From: Morchella semilibera
Taxonomy: Eukaryota; Ascomycota; Pezizomycetes; Pezizales; Morchellaceae
Assembly (NCBI GenBank): GCA_009192285.1
Contig: WBVU01000015.1
Span: 186,001 to 250,000, forward strand
Direction: 5' to 3'
Length of the DNA stretch: 64,000 bases
The notes below the pieces were generated by a model. That model ran no database searches. It saw only the letters and a program-made list of their open reading frames with translations, and was not told the origin of the DNA. Made by a program: the position numbers and the translations under genes. The stretch's first letter is position 1; each line of letters opens with the position of its first letter. This document shows positions 12,288 through 24,330 of the stretch, piece by piece.

Positions 12288-13397
12288 GGTTGACGAGATT
12301 TTTCGGGGTAGCGGTTTTCTTTTTCGAGGGTAAAAACAGAGATTTTCTATACTCATGATTTCCTAGAGTTCGTATCGATTTCCTTTTATTTATATAATGA
12401 TGACCATGATTGCTTGAGACTGGGTTTCTGCATTTTGCGCACGCGTGCGTGATGGGCGATAAATCCTCATTGCTGAAGGGTACATACATGTACGTTGCAT
12501 GCAGAGTTGGTAGTTACAAATTTATTCTTTCTCAAGTATAGAGTACAGTAAAAGGATCTACGTGCATCTAGACCAAAAAAGTGCTATTTTACCAGATTGA
12601 TACCAACATGTCAGGGCGGGCTAGGGTTTTCTATAATTACGATGAAAGCATCTCTATAATTAATTTATTACTAACCAGAGTCGATTGTCGTTATGTGGTA
12701 TTGGGTTCACAAGTGACCTGGAATTGGTCGTTTAGGACTTTTTTGTGGAACACGTGGGTACGATCGAGAAACAAGATGGCGATTAATACAGCAACCAGGG
12801 CTCAGAACGCCGCATAAACGCCCTTTCCGTACCGATCTTAAATACTCTCAAGATCGAAGCTTTTATCATTATGAGATTCGGACCGCCGGAATTAGTATAG
12901 CCCCACTCGCCCTGTTCTATCCTCATAGACATGGATGTTTTATAGTTGTCAAAAGCTCCAGGGATTTACTATGCTGTTACTGTGTGCGTAATGCCTCGCA
13001 TACCCGGGAAAATGATGTATTTAGACCCCTGTTGATCGGAGAGCCTGCACGAGTGATCCGTGGTGACGCAGCTAGGTTACTGTTGCACCACAGGGCTGCA
13101 GGGCCGACTACCAGCCACCAGCCAGGATCCGTCACCACCTAGAAGGGCTTCCAAAGTCCCTTCTATAATCTATTATTCACAGATTGAGGAAGTAAAGAAT
13201 AGCAATTTAGAAATAAAATCGCGCTCTATATCCACACAGCCCGGCCAAATCGAAATCAAGTCAATGATACAAAAGACATAATTATGGGCGTTTAAGTACA
13301 TTCTCGATTGAGTGCATATCGTTTCGAACCTTTGATAGCGTCACCACCATCACCGAGTCCCCCCGCCCCCCAACTGTCGACCTTCCTCTCACACCGT
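12288..13397. other. Intergenic region, no gene recognised
   Basis: Contains the 3' region of the branching enzyme gene and downstream DNA. Short open frames (for example near 12581-12817) show no family resemblance. One TACATGTA site lies at 12485. Confidence 0.5.
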
Positions 13398-13703
13398 TCA
13401 CATCGCAGTGTTTCTTCTGACAGGTTCTTTCGGAACCGGCAACTGCGATTCTTCTCCCTTGGAGCGTGAACCAGCCACCTTCTTCTTGTATATTGACCGT
13501 TCGATTTCCCATCCTCCCGCAGCTGCCTTGATAGCATCTTTATCTCTCTTTGCCAAAACTTCGGTTTCGTGGTTACTTTCAGGGTCAACTGGAGCTTCCC
13601 TGAGTTTTGGGCGAACTGCTGGGGCCTCGGCAAAGCTAACCCGTCTTTTGGTAAAGTGCGGGGGTTGCGGGAGTGGTTGTGTACTAGCGGTACCTGGCTC
13701 CAT
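13398..13703 (-). CDS. Small hypothetical protein with an RVSF motif
   Basis: A 101-residue single-exon frame beginning MEPGTASTQPLPQPPHFTKR, followed by RRVSFAEAPAVRPKL and later KRDKDAIKAAAGGWEIERS. RVSF fits the docking consensus by which regulators bind protein phosphatase 1, so a PP1-interacting role is possible but unproven. The ATG has a strong context (ACCCATGG), and a long C/T-rich tract lies upstream on the coding strand (13860-13910), as for other genes here. No other domain is recognised. The true C-terminus could differ if an intron was missed. Confidence 0.5.
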   Translation of the reverse strand: MEPGTASTQPLPQPPHFTKRRVSFAEAPAVRPKLREAPVDPESNHETEVLAKRDKDAIKAAAGGWEIERSIYKKKVAGSRSKGEESQLPVPKEPVRRNTAM

Positions 13704-16004
13704 GGGTGACTCTGAACTTTAGAAGGCTCTTCTATCCTCTCTTGACAGAATCGAAACCTGCGAGACTTTAGAAAAGAGTTTCGGGCAAAGAAGCGATCAT
13801 ATTCATGAAAATGTCTTACGAGATTATTGAGCCAGAGTCGATCCTTGGGTAGTGGGCTTTAGGAGAGGAGAGGAGGAAGAGGAGGGGGGGGGGGAGTGGG
13901 GGAGATTTGGAGAACGTGGGTAGCAAGGGTATCTAACGTAGGAGGGATAAGCGCCGAGGGTGTGAAGCAATCTGACTTTTCTTCGTCGGGGGCGGGCTAA
14001 AGGGCTGTAAAGAAGATACTATCGATCAAAGTTCTGAAGCTCTGGGGAGGGGGGCTGTAGAAATTCATGCGAAAAAACTCGTAACAGTCGACAGTAAAAA
14101 ATTTGTTTGCTATGATGCTCAGTGAATTGTCAACTGCCAGAGTAGTTTTTGTTGTGCATGTGTGTTTGTGCAGCAGTGTGACTGCGTGAATTGAGGTGAG
14201 TGCCAGTGCGACCTCGTACTTGAACCAGCCAGACGTGCAGAGCTGTAGCTATACCACTCATGCAAGTATTGTAAGCTTAAACATTTCTCTGGGCAGGGGT
14301 ATTAGTACGTAACTCTTCTCTCAGTAGATCATACATGTACCTCAGGACAAGGGTCATTAGCCGCCTCGATTAGATAGGCAATTAATTCTTACTCATAGGA
14401 TGTCAACCCTCATGCCTCGATATCTCCCACCAACCCAGCACCCACACGTACGCCACACAACCCGTAGAGCTGGGTTTTGAATCCATCTGTTAAGCTCGTG
14501 GTCAAGATATCCGTCGGGCGATCGAGGAGCTTATTTTCTAGAATAATCATTGTGAGATGCAGGGTAAGTTTCACGAATTATCACTCGAAATCAAATTGCA
14601 TTTGGCCTAGCTAGGCCCTGGTTCAGAAAAAGCCAATAAGAAAAGAAAGAGGGGAGGAAACATCCTGGTGCGGTCCTTGGGCCTTGTGGGGCGCGCACAC
14701 AAATAAGTTACTTAGGTGAAAACCACTTCTCACCGCTCCCCCGAATCTTCTCCGTCACTAGGGGTTCTTTGAACACGCAATAGATGACTCGTTTGATAAG
14801 GGTAGATCTTGGTCACCTCCTGACCTGGGAATATAATTTTAGTGCCTGAAATATGCCACCCATGGTACATGTATTTGATGCATGTATCTGTTAACTACAT
14901 ATGGAACGTCCTAGTACTTGAAACTGGGGATAATTAATCAACTGTATAGCGAAGTTTCTTCCATATTAGAGACTTCGCGCAAATAGAGCTGGCTGGTTAT
15001 CTGATTTGCGGAAGGTGAGACCGGCACCAATCAGGTTACTTAAAAATGGAGCTGGCTCAGTCGGTACTCAAGACTTGGAGTCAACGTTAGATACACTACT
15101 ACTATTAGCAAAGCCTGGGTAGATAGCCTTAAGACGACTCGGGGCTAACTTATTCGCCTCGGTCTAACGCACCGCGGAGGATCTCGTGATAGGAGTGAGA
15201 ACTTTGCCAAAGCTGAGAAAGAGATAAGTTACAAAACGGAGGTCTTTACCCTCTGAGAGTATTTGTTTTTTTCTATAGATTGTTTACCCTGCATGCAGAT
15301 GAGAAGCTGCGACAACCTGTAATCCTTTAAACGTGCATTATGCTAATATCTGATATCATATCGACCCTGCATGGACAGCTAAGAGGTCCTACCAACACGA
15401 TAATTGGTATGGGACTGTTACACAAACCACAGGAAGGTGTTATGCGCATTCATAACTCCTTTGACATTTTGTTTCTTCGTCAGTAGAATCGCGTTTCTCC
15501 TGCAGATCTAACCATACAGAATATGGCGATGCTTATACCAAAAACGCTGAGTTTGATATCGCTGGTTTAAAAAGTTAGTTTTATTGTCAGTCGCCATAAA
15601 GTTTCTTATTGGAGCCACATCACGAGTATTATGTCCGAAAAACTATGTATCATGCGGATATGGTATGGCGCCGGTACACCAACTACTGAATAATGCGATA
15701 TATAACTATGGGGACTGATTGATTGATAATACGATGAATGATCTTTTGATCTGCTGGAGAAGTATATATGTGCTAAATTTAATTGCCTCCATTAACTACA
15801 TGTATCTACCAAAGACGTGAAGCCTTCAGATCACTCATATGCTGCTTTCTGGTAGTATGTTCATGGGGGGAGGTTGCAGTTGTGTTACAAGTGAAGTCTA
15901 TCTACTGAGGCTCAGCTGAGCCTCCATCACGTTTTAAGACTAAGTCCTAATTACACTCTGAACCCCGCGCCGCACGGGTCCCCAACTATATCACAACCTC
16001 AACC
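13704..16004. other. Intergenic region carrying a MITE-like repeat
   Basis: No gene recognised in 2.3 kb. It holds a G/A-rich tract at 13860-13910 (promoter side of the small minus-strand gene), TACATGTA sites at 14332, 14866 and 15797, and the repeat copy at about 14965-15059 listed separately. Confidence 0.5.
14965..15059 (+). repeat. MITE-like short inverted-repeat element, copy 1
   Basis: Shares both ends, in the same orientation, with the copy at 20439-20543. The left end resembles TTAGAGACTTCGCGCAAAT; the right end contains ACCAATCAG and a GAGCTGGCTC palindrome-like block. Within the copy, GGTTATCTGATT near the left and AATCAGGTTACT near the right are inverted. It is non-coding and about 95 bp, typical of a degenerate miniature element. 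Confidence 0.55.
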
Positions 16005-16734
16005 ATGACAATTCCAATAACCTCCCTCCAGCTAGAACATATCCCCCGGCCGCATACTGTGTACATATCACTTTTTAAGGATGTGATAAATGCAGGTTTC
16101 CTTCGTGACCAGCTCCTGGCTGGAAATACCGAATTTGAATACGCATTTATTGATGCGAATACTGTAGGAGGCTGGCTCACTGGTAGTTTTGGGGTTATGA
16201 CTAACGGGAAGCCCCACCAGATAATATCGAAAGTCCACGCCCTTGCAGCTGCACATCAGGCTATCCACAATCTCCTCGTGGTAGGGAAGCTGCGCACAAG
16301 AAATGTGCATTCGGAGGCCGTATTCTGTCTCAGCCCTAACAATAATGTAGGCTGTACCCTTAACATACCAACTACTATAAGATTTGTCTAACGGACGTCA
16401 CATACCTCAGATTACAGATGCCTTTAAGCGGTTTGGTATACTATCTACTACAACCTCTCTCTTGTGCATCAAGTTTTCCACACCCTCTGCACCCATTACT
16501 CTGGAATCCGTACAGTCACACCTAGAAAGGTCCGTGGAAGGAACAGCCGTGGAATTCACAGACGAGAATCTACTGCATGAAACAATTGTGGATTGGACCA
16601 AGGTGGGAAACAACTACAAAATCAAGTCTGATAAGCTCAACACGCAAAGCATATCAAACGAAAAAGTTGTCGGAGGACTTAAAAGCCTTGAAGTAGAAGT
16701 GTTGGGGAAATTTGTAGTAAGAGCTGCCGGATGA
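16005..16734 (+). CDS. CGI121: EKC/KEOPS complex subunit Cgi121
   Basis: Cgi121 (PRPK-binding family) is a small subunit of the KEOPS complex that makes the t6A modification of tRNA and supports telomere upkeep. Exon 1 (16005..16346) and exon 2 (16411..16734) are joined in phase 0 across a 64 bp intron with CTAAC branch and CAG acceptor. The product is 221 residues, slightly long for the family. Recognisable blocks are VYISLFKDVINAGFLRDQLL, AAAHQAIHNLL, RTRNVHSEAVFCLSPNNN at the splice, then ITDAFKRFGILSTTTSLL and VEFTDENL. The NNN-ITDAFKRFG junction matches the family across the intron, supporting the model. Confidence 0.9.
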
Positions 16735-17098
16735 GCGATCATTTTGTATATATAATATATGAAGGAAGCGCCTCGGCCCCACACAATTCCACTTATCACA
16801 CCTTTAGACCTAGAAACTGATTGAAAATGTATAGAATTCCCAGACCAAGGGTTTGGATCGCATTATAGGTAAGTCGATCATCGCTACCATGGCCACTTGG
16901 CCTGGTCTTCATCTGATTCAAACGTACTGGTTGCTTATTGGCTCTTATATTTTATATTCAGGGAAGAAAAAGGATCCCTTAAGGAAACCAAAGCCTTAAG
17001 TATAATAAATAAATAAATAAAAACAGCACTTCGCTCTTATATACAATCAATCAACATAATAAGCCCGAAACATGAGGAGAAAGAAATAAAGACAAGTG
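16735..17098. other. Convergent 3' region between CGI121 and the GH47 gene
   Basis: AT-rich spacer of 364 bp with a (AAAT)n stretch at about 17003-17022. No gene is seen. Confidence 0.55.
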
Positions 17099-20000
17099 TT
17101 AAATCTCCGATGAAGGTCGTGGACGTCTCAGGGGATGTGCTTCAGTATTCCTATGAATTCTAGAATAAGTATCATATAAAGAGTTATATTAGCAGGAGGT
17201 TTGGGACGTACAGGACATAATCATCCAGAGATACCAGGTCAGGTTCGCTAAATAAAAGATAGTAATATCTTTGGAGGGTAGTCAGCATCGTTCATTAGGG
17301 AAAGACGGAATGATACGTACTTGAGTGTCTCAGCGGGAAAGAACGATTCCATCGAGTCTACCTGGGAAAACATGGGGTGTGATGGGCTTTTAGTTACGTC
17401 TGAAAGCCATTATCATTAGAAGGTTTCTTTCAAGTGTATGTTCAATCCACTACTTGCCACTTATTGCCGAGAAGGCGAAATCCGTCCGTGTTGCCTTTTC
17501 AAGTGCCTTCCACATTCTCCATCCTTTATCTTGCCACGTTGTATCTGCTGTAAGTCGGTACCTAAATTATGGCGTGAGCAGGGACCTATTTATAAATTGA
17601 GAGCAATCTATACATTATGAAGACGGATTCAATGGCTTCTGGTCGTAAAATATACCTAGGGAGTGTCAATAATTATACGGAATGCGAGAGCATTAGAAGC
17701 TAAATACCTCCTGTCTCCAATCTTGGTGAACCCACTTGGCAGTGATTCCTCTTCGATCATCTGCTTTGCAACCCCTTCAAGGGTTGTTGGGTACCCCTTT
17801 GGAACTGCATTAGGATCAATGGCCTGAAGTCGTTGTTTTTCCACAGGAGTTGGCCCGTCCCTCTTGGCCTTTGTTTCGCCTACTTTCTTAGGCTGTCTGT
17901 ATTTCGGCACTAGCTGCTCATAATACTGTGTCGGATTGAATTTGCAGTTTTCTGGATTTTGGCAGTATGCAGTCTGAAAGCCCTCTGGCATAATGCCGCT
18001 TTCCATGGAGAAGTATGCCCAGACACACCCATCAGTAAGCTTGGAGCCAATTTCAAGATCAGCCTCGAGTCCAAGGGCTCTTGCACCAAGAGCCAGCATT
18101 CCCCCAGTGAAACAAGTCTATTGAGTTAGTCAGGAATGCATTTCTGCCAATGGGATACGTATATTCTTACCAGATGGCCAGTGTTAGTATCAAAGCTGAC
18201 ATCCCCGGCGCCGTTCACGTAAACGTTTCCGGAAAGTAAGACATCCGGGTCCCCCTCCGCAAGTGGCCTGAAGAATAGATATTTCTTGGCTATGTCCATT
18301 GAGCTCTCATACATCTTTTTATATTGATTAGATGCACCACCGAGGAGTATATATTCCTATGGACCAAGCTGTGAGAATACGGGGCTGTAATGGGAGTAAT
18401 CAGGATATACCTTAATTAAATACTCGTATAAAGAATCCGACATTCCACCTAACGTAAATTTTTGTTCTCTCTGGTATCCCGCATTTTTTAAGCCTTGAGG
18501 TAGACAAGATGGGGATGTTTTTGGGACGGCAACAGTGCTAGTAGCACTCAACTGGGCCCCAATAGCGTTGGACCTTCCAGGCTCAACCTCCCCTTCATGG
18601 TGGATCTTTCCACTCTGAGCTTCAACTGTCAATCCAGGCGGTGGTCCGGCTGCTTCCAGAGCTGCTGCCGCCGCCTTTTCTCTAGCTTCTTTTTCACTTT
18701 CGGTCAAGATTTTCCCGCCCTGCATCTCTCCTAACCAGTCCACTTCTTGATCTTGAGGTAGTTGTCTTTTCTCAGGGTTATGAACAGGTGGAGACACTTT
18801 TTTTCTCTCGCTTGTATCCTCGGCGAATATGCCATTCGGAGGTGGGGGAACCGATAATGGCGTCGGGGTTTTCTGCTCTTCGATAGGAACTTTGACTACT
18901 TGACACCCAGATGCATCCATGGTCAATGGCCACATCCCGGGAAGACCTGTCTTAGGCTGAAATTCCTCCAATGCATCTGTGATGCGCTGAACCGCATCGT
19001 AATATCTATCATCCCCCGTAATCTGTGCTAAACGCGTGAACTCGACAGTAAGAGATCCAAGCTCCGCTGAAACAACTCGGATATCCGCACGACCCTGTTT
19101 GGCAACTTGCGCTCTACTTTAATTTAGCCACTCATCACATTGCATTGCCGGGTTTATTTTAGGAAAAACATACGGTTTCCATCCAAAATATAAAATCGGC
19201 ATGCGGTTCGGAGTGTCAAAGATACCATATAACATATCAGCCAGCTCGATTGCTTTATCAAGCAAGATTTGATGCTTCCCGCCAGAAACATCATACGCCC
19301 CGATCAGACCTCCAAGGTATCTGATAACTGTCTCAAAAACAGGAATTTTTGTCATGGGAGTAGTTGTGAAATCAATCTTTCCTGTCGCCTTAATAGCCTC
19401 TAAAAACTCATGCTCTAGCCCCATGATAAACAAAGTATCAAGTGAATCAACCAAGGTTGCTCCCCACCCACCGAAAGGATCCTTGTAGGATGCGCTCACA
19501 GGCATTATCTCGTCATGACCCCAAGCGTGCGTCTTATAGCCTTTCCACGCATGTTTCATTGCATCCCTAACAGCGTCTTGCCTTTCCACACGCACCTTGC
19601 GCTTCGTCTCGCTTTCTTGTGCAAATGAAGCTTGAATCTGGGGAAGTTTTATATATTTTTTAGGCAATGGAATGACTGATTCTTCAGGCAAGGGATAATG
19701 CTCTGGTGACTTCTCCCAGTGTACCCGCAACGGTACCACAGGGGCAGCATTAACAGTACTTTGTTCTTTGTGGGGCACATCCTCGAGCTCTGGCGTAGGT
19801 GTTTTTACAGTACTTGCAGGTTTTGATGAAGAAGGGGCCACCGTATCCACTATTTTAGGTAAGGATTCTTCATCTGCGGTTGGAGGCTTCTTCTTCTCAG
19901 ACTCCGAGGGTCTGGGGGTTGGTTTATCTATGGGTGGAATCTCCGGCGGTGGAATAGGATTTTCGACCTCAGCTACGGGCCATTGCACATCCTGCGGATT

Positions 20001-20156
20001 TTGTTTCGATGCGGTTGATGTATATTCTCTTAACTTATCGACAGAAAACGAACTGGCAGAATCACCGAAAGAGTAGAAATGGGTAAACACGATGATCGCG
20101 ATAACAGCAAAGAGGAGCAGAGATCTATAGCGTCTGAGACGCACAACTCCTAACAT
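17099..20156 (-). CDS. Class I mannosyl-oligosaccharide alpha-1,2-mannosidase (GH47)
   Basis: Trims alpha-1,2-linked mannose from N-glycans in the ER/Golgi. Nine exons: 20156..19174, 19116..18411, 18356..18171, 18117..17708, 17655..17614, 17561..17461, 17399..17321, 17268..17212, 17150..17099, giving 871 residues. A short basic N-terminus and one membrane anchor (about residues 12-29, SLLLFAVIAIIVF) mark a type II protein, followed by a Pro/Ser/Lys-rich stem to about 180. GH47 blocks: SASYKDPFGGWGATLVDSLD, ETVIRYLGG, DRRYILRPEAIESVFIMYRL, VDSMESFFPAETLKYYYLLF, and TEAH near the end (Ca-binding Thr). A low-complexity insert of about 140 residues (roughly 402-540) breaks the barrel and makes the protein longer than the usual 500-650. 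An in-frame ATG at 20273 is less likely. Confidence 0.92.
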
Positions 20157-22843
20157 TTTGTCCCACTGTCGTCGACAGCGATGGCAGTGATGCCAATTTG
20201 GTGTAAGCAGGGGCGGACCGCAGTTGTTTTCGTTCTTATTGCTGATGTAGTAGCTCGAAGGTGTCGTCGACAATAGTCAGGAGTAAAGCGGGTAAGGGGG
20301 CACAGACAACACCTTATGATGATCTTCTTGGCATCTTGCTTCTTTAATTGATCACGTGGTCGAGTCGGGATAGTCGAATCAGGTAGTGATGACCGATTCG
20401 CTCTACGTCTACTACTGGGCCGAAGATAACCGGTTTTAATAGAGGCTTTGCGCAAATGGAGCCAGCTCCATTTTTCGGTAACTTAATTGCTACCGATCCC
20501 AAAGCCTACCAATCAGATAACCGAAATATAGAGCTAGCTCCATCTACGTGCATGTATCAAAATAAGCCAAAACGGGGTTTCCAAGGATCAAGGTCTAACA
20601 AAAAAGATCTCCGTTTTGGCCTATTAACTATTGCCAAATGGGCCCTAAGTGAACACGAGAGAGTACATACAAGTATTTATTATATACTTAGGTACAAAAC
20701 CCCCACTCATCATCTACACAGCATGAAAAAATGGGGTGAAATCACTACCATATGACTACGGAATTTAGTGACAAATACCGAATTAAATCGGCATTAGAGG
20801 AAGAGTACTGTACAAATACCGTATTCTTACCGCAATGCTAGCGTACCAACGAGAATACCGTAGTGATCTCAGCCCTCTTTTTGGTACTGCAGCTCCAGTG
20901 ACCCTCTTGTAAAGCACATGTGGATATACACATGTAGCTTATTGGTTATTTTAGCAACAACTGTGCATGCTAGGTAACATGCATTGCTAAATACATGTAT
21001 ATCTTAGAGCCCTTTAGCTACCGTTCCAGACGAGGGGCTGTTGCAGATAATTGTAACTTTACAAAGCTAGACCTCCTGTCAGAGCTGCGAGAGCTTCTGT
21101 TAAACAAGGACTCTATTGTAGGGAAGTAGTTGAAAGTAAGGTTACATGTATGATGGCCCTGCCCGGAACATGATCATGATTCATGATAGATCACTCAGTG
21201 TCCCGAATCACTGTCATCATTACGATAGTGAGTGGTAAGGAATAATAGGAGACATGTTTAGAGATATACTTATGACTTATAAGTATATGTATGTGGTTTA
21301 AAGCGTTCTGAGAAACGATGGTTATTATATGTAGGTACATGTAGTCGTCTTAACCACGTGCACATGTACTCGGGTGCAGCAATAAGAACCAGAACATGCA
21401 AGTGCACAGACAGGGATTGTTTGTATGGAGTGGCGCCGCTCTGCCATAAATGCATGTTCTGGTTCTAACCCTCGTACCCTCGTACCCACTAGGGCCGCCG
21501 GAAAGTGATTTCCCACTCACAAATTTCAACCGCATGCGACCCAATTGTAGCCTTAATGAAGCAACAATATATGGTATACAGAGTAAACAGATCAGTATAA
21601 AGAATTCATCAATCATATTCAAATAAAAGAAATCCATGTGGTTGTGAATTTTTTACTAAGGCCTCACCTAATAGTGTAATAGCCGTTGCGTCACTTTTAG
21701 GGACCCTGGGTACAGGAGCTTTAGCACGTGATCCTGGGCATGAAAATTACAAAGTGTAATACCCGCACGTTGATAAAAAACATCCGGCCACTTAAGGCAG
21801 GTCTCAAAATACTACTTGACTCATGAGAGGTTGCGATGCATAGTTGTTTCAACACCGAAAGGTGAGGTGGGCTGCTAGGTAGTTTTAGGAACAGTGTAAT
21901 ATAGGTTTTCCTTTCAGCTGTCGCCCCTCACGAACTGCTTTTGAGGCCTACGACTTATGTAAACTACATGTTACACTGGGTGTTCAGCATAAGTTCTGAT
22001 CAGACTTTAGGTGAACCCCCGGTACATACATGTACTTAAGTGTGGACCACTCAGGACACCAAGACTTTATGGCGAGCGCCTAGGACTAAGTACCTACATG
22101 TACCTTGAAAATAGCGGAGGGGATAGAGAAGTCTATTGGGCAAATTAACCCTGTAGCCTGAACAGCCAGCGCCATTTTTGATAGCCTAATGAGGCTATCT
22201 AGACGCCCTCACAGGGTATGGCGACCGAAAGGTATGTACTTCGGGTGTAGGGTAAGTGAGAAAACACCCTTCACGTAATGGCAGAGTGGTGTCTTTCACG
22301 AATGAGAAATAGCCAGGCTGCGAGATCTCCAGTCACTCTAACTTCTATTGGCCCAGAGACTGTGCTATACATTCATTGAGATCCTTGGCTTTGCACTTAC
22401 GCTTTCCGCAATTGTAATTTGTGGTTAAATACGCCCGAAATTCCAGGATCTAGATATGGGGCTACTCCTCTGGCCGTACTACAGAGCAGAGTAGGTACCC
22501 AGACCCCGAAGTACATGTAGAGGGGTGAGTGTACCTACATGTATCAAGCAGGCTGCAAGGCCAATGTATTCTATGTTAAACAATGTATGACGAGACTTGT
22601 TTTGGTTGTTGGATGTGAAGACGTCAGCACGTATACTAGTCCACGTGACAAGACCTTGGCACCTCCCAGCCACTCCATCTCTTGCCTCAAGAAGCTGTTG
22701 CCGTCCTCATCTTCTCTCCTTTCCTGTTCTCATCACTACTTTGACTGGGCGATACTCGGTCTTTTGTGCTCACCTTTTACTCCCACTCATATCTCTACAT
22801 TTTTTTCCCCATTATCATCGTGCAACTAGCGAATCTGTTCACC
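20157..22843. other. Intergenic region between GH47 and PEP4 genes
   Basis: No gene recognised in 2.7 kb. It includes the second MITE-like copy (20439-20543) and at least seven TACATGTA palindromes (20992, 21143, 21336, 22027, 22095, 22512, 22536). The last 150 bp before the PEP4 start are C/T-rich. Confidence 0.5.
20439..20543 (+). repeat. MITE-like short inverted-repeat element, copy 2
   Basis: About 105 bp. Ends are imperfect inverted repeats: ATGGAGCCAGCTCCATTTTT at the left and, read on the other strand, ATGGAGCTAGCTCTATATTT at the right. Each end is itself nearly palindromic (GAGCCAGCTC, GAGCTAGCTC). It aligns over both ends with the copy at 14965-15059, including the flank GCGCAAAT. 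Confidence 0.6.

Positions 22844-24330
<1,487 letters not shown>

Noticed and set aside
17656-17707. Apparent early stop in the GH47 gene soon after GDRRY
   Set aside because: It lies in a 52 bp intron; five further exons to 17099 restore the C-terminal GH47 blocks, so the gene is not truncated.
20456-20755. 99-codon plus-strand frame upstream of GH47
   Set aside because: Its first third is the MITE-like repeat and the rest has no protein character.
21659-21952. Possible element bounded by AGGCCTCA at both ends
   Set aside because: Only 8 bp of inverted match with no further complementarity; likely chance.
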